From assembly GCA_051745935.1 (NCBI GenBank), contig JBNJEM010000569.1, forward strand, positions 1-5,251: a DNA stretch of 5,251 nt, in the 5' to 3' direction. This DNA comes from JBNJEM01 sp051745935. Its GTDB lineage: Bacteria; Planctomycetota; Planctomycetia; Pirellulales; Pirellulaceae. Positions within the stretch are counted from its first letter, which is position 1. Every line of letters begins with the position of its first letter. Below the pieces are notes generated by a model. The model was given only the letters and a program-made list of their open reading frames with translations. It had not been told where the DNA came from and searched no databases. Below, in pieces: positions 5,009 to 5,251 of this stretch. The position numbers and the translations under genes were made by a program.

Positions 5009-5251
5009 ATGGTTTCTTGTGCACGTCGTAGACTGTTGGGGGAGGACGGAGCTCGGACAGGCACCTTTCATTGCACCACTCGCTGCGTTCGCCGCGCGTT
5101 TCTTTGTGGTGAGGATCCGCTAACCGGCGAAGACTATTCCTATCGACGCGAGTGGATTATGCTGCGCGAAGAACAGCTGGCGGGGCTGTTCACGATCGAC
5201 ATCGAGTTTCGCAGCGAGATGAGAAACCACTTGCACGTGGTGCTTCGTCCC
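5009..5251 (+). CDS. HUH (Y1/REP-associated) transposase-like protein, C-terminus cut by window edge
   Basis: These 81 residues are the N-terminal part of a Y1_Tnp-type protein, which nicks and joins single-stranded DNA at hairpins. The 'GTFHCTTRCVRRAFLCGED' block at 18-36 and 'REWI' at 47-50 resemble a family common in planctomycetes and usually annotated as transposase or REP-associated tyrosine transposase. 'MRNHLHVVLRP' at 71-81 carries the H-x-H metal-binding pair (H74, H76). The catalytic tyrosine would lie beyond the edge. The start is fixed by AAGGAGA 5 nt upstream. A strong promoter and a hairpin precede it. It is divergent from the efflux block and next to the truncated channel gene, so its arrival may have caused that truncation, though no insertion ends are visible. 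The family is likely; mobility is unproven. Confidence 0.83.
   Translation, partial: MVSCARRRLLGEDGARTGTFHCTTRCVRRAFLCGEDPLTGEDYSYRREWIMLREEQLAGLFTIDIEFRSEMRNHLHVVLRP

Noticed and set aside
4652..5071. Minus-strand open frames of 120-139 codons across the right-hand gap
   Set aside because: They are R/P/S-rich, have no domain, and run antisense to a strong plus-strand promoter, ribosome site and transposase-like start.

Overview
The window is GC-rich and looks like the genome of a Planctomycetota bacterium, probably Pirellulales-like. I base this on remembered family resemblance: the outer-membrane efflux subunit, the RND adaptor and the 'RCVRRAFLCG' transposase-like protein all look like their planctomycete versions. 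No search was run. Almost everything is on the minus strand and reads right to left. Only the gene at the right edge is on the plus strand.

In transcription order the minus-strand block holds six genes. First is a NodT/TolC-type outer-membrane efflux subunit whose recognisable N-terminus is missing (4523-3429). Next are the remnant of an ECF sigma factor, region 4 only and with a frame change (about 3223-2992), and a zinc-finger anti-sigma factor with a membrane anchor, broken into three frames (2928-2410). Then come a membrane-anchored periplasmic sensor-like protein of the CnrX/ZraP type (2336-1815), a SAM-dependent methyltransferase with an apparent signal peptide (1663-911), and an RND periplasmic adaptor (HlyD family) that runs off the left edge (914-1). 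The methyltransferase stop and the adaptor start overlap as ATGA. An RND pump gene would be expected beyond position 1.

A working model is a self-regulated efflux locus like CnrYXH-CnrCBA. The periplasmic sensor and the anti-sigma factor would hold the ECF sigma factor, and the sigma factor would switch on the adaptor, pump and outer-membrane channel. As written here the switch should not work. The sigma factor lacks region 2, and the anti-sigma gene needs three single-base corrections, all at runs of G. Those corrections fit base-calling errors as well as real decay, so raw reads should decide.

Two further points stand out. A diverged element of about 83 bp occurs once before the sensor gene and once before the methyltransferase gene, and may be a duplicated promoter or leader. 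At the right edge a near-consensus sigma-70 promoter, with an inverted repeat in its spacer, and a GC hairpin precede a HUH (Y1/REP-associated type) transposase-like gene that runs off the window. The stretch between this gene and the efflux channel (4524-4854) shows no recognisable gene.
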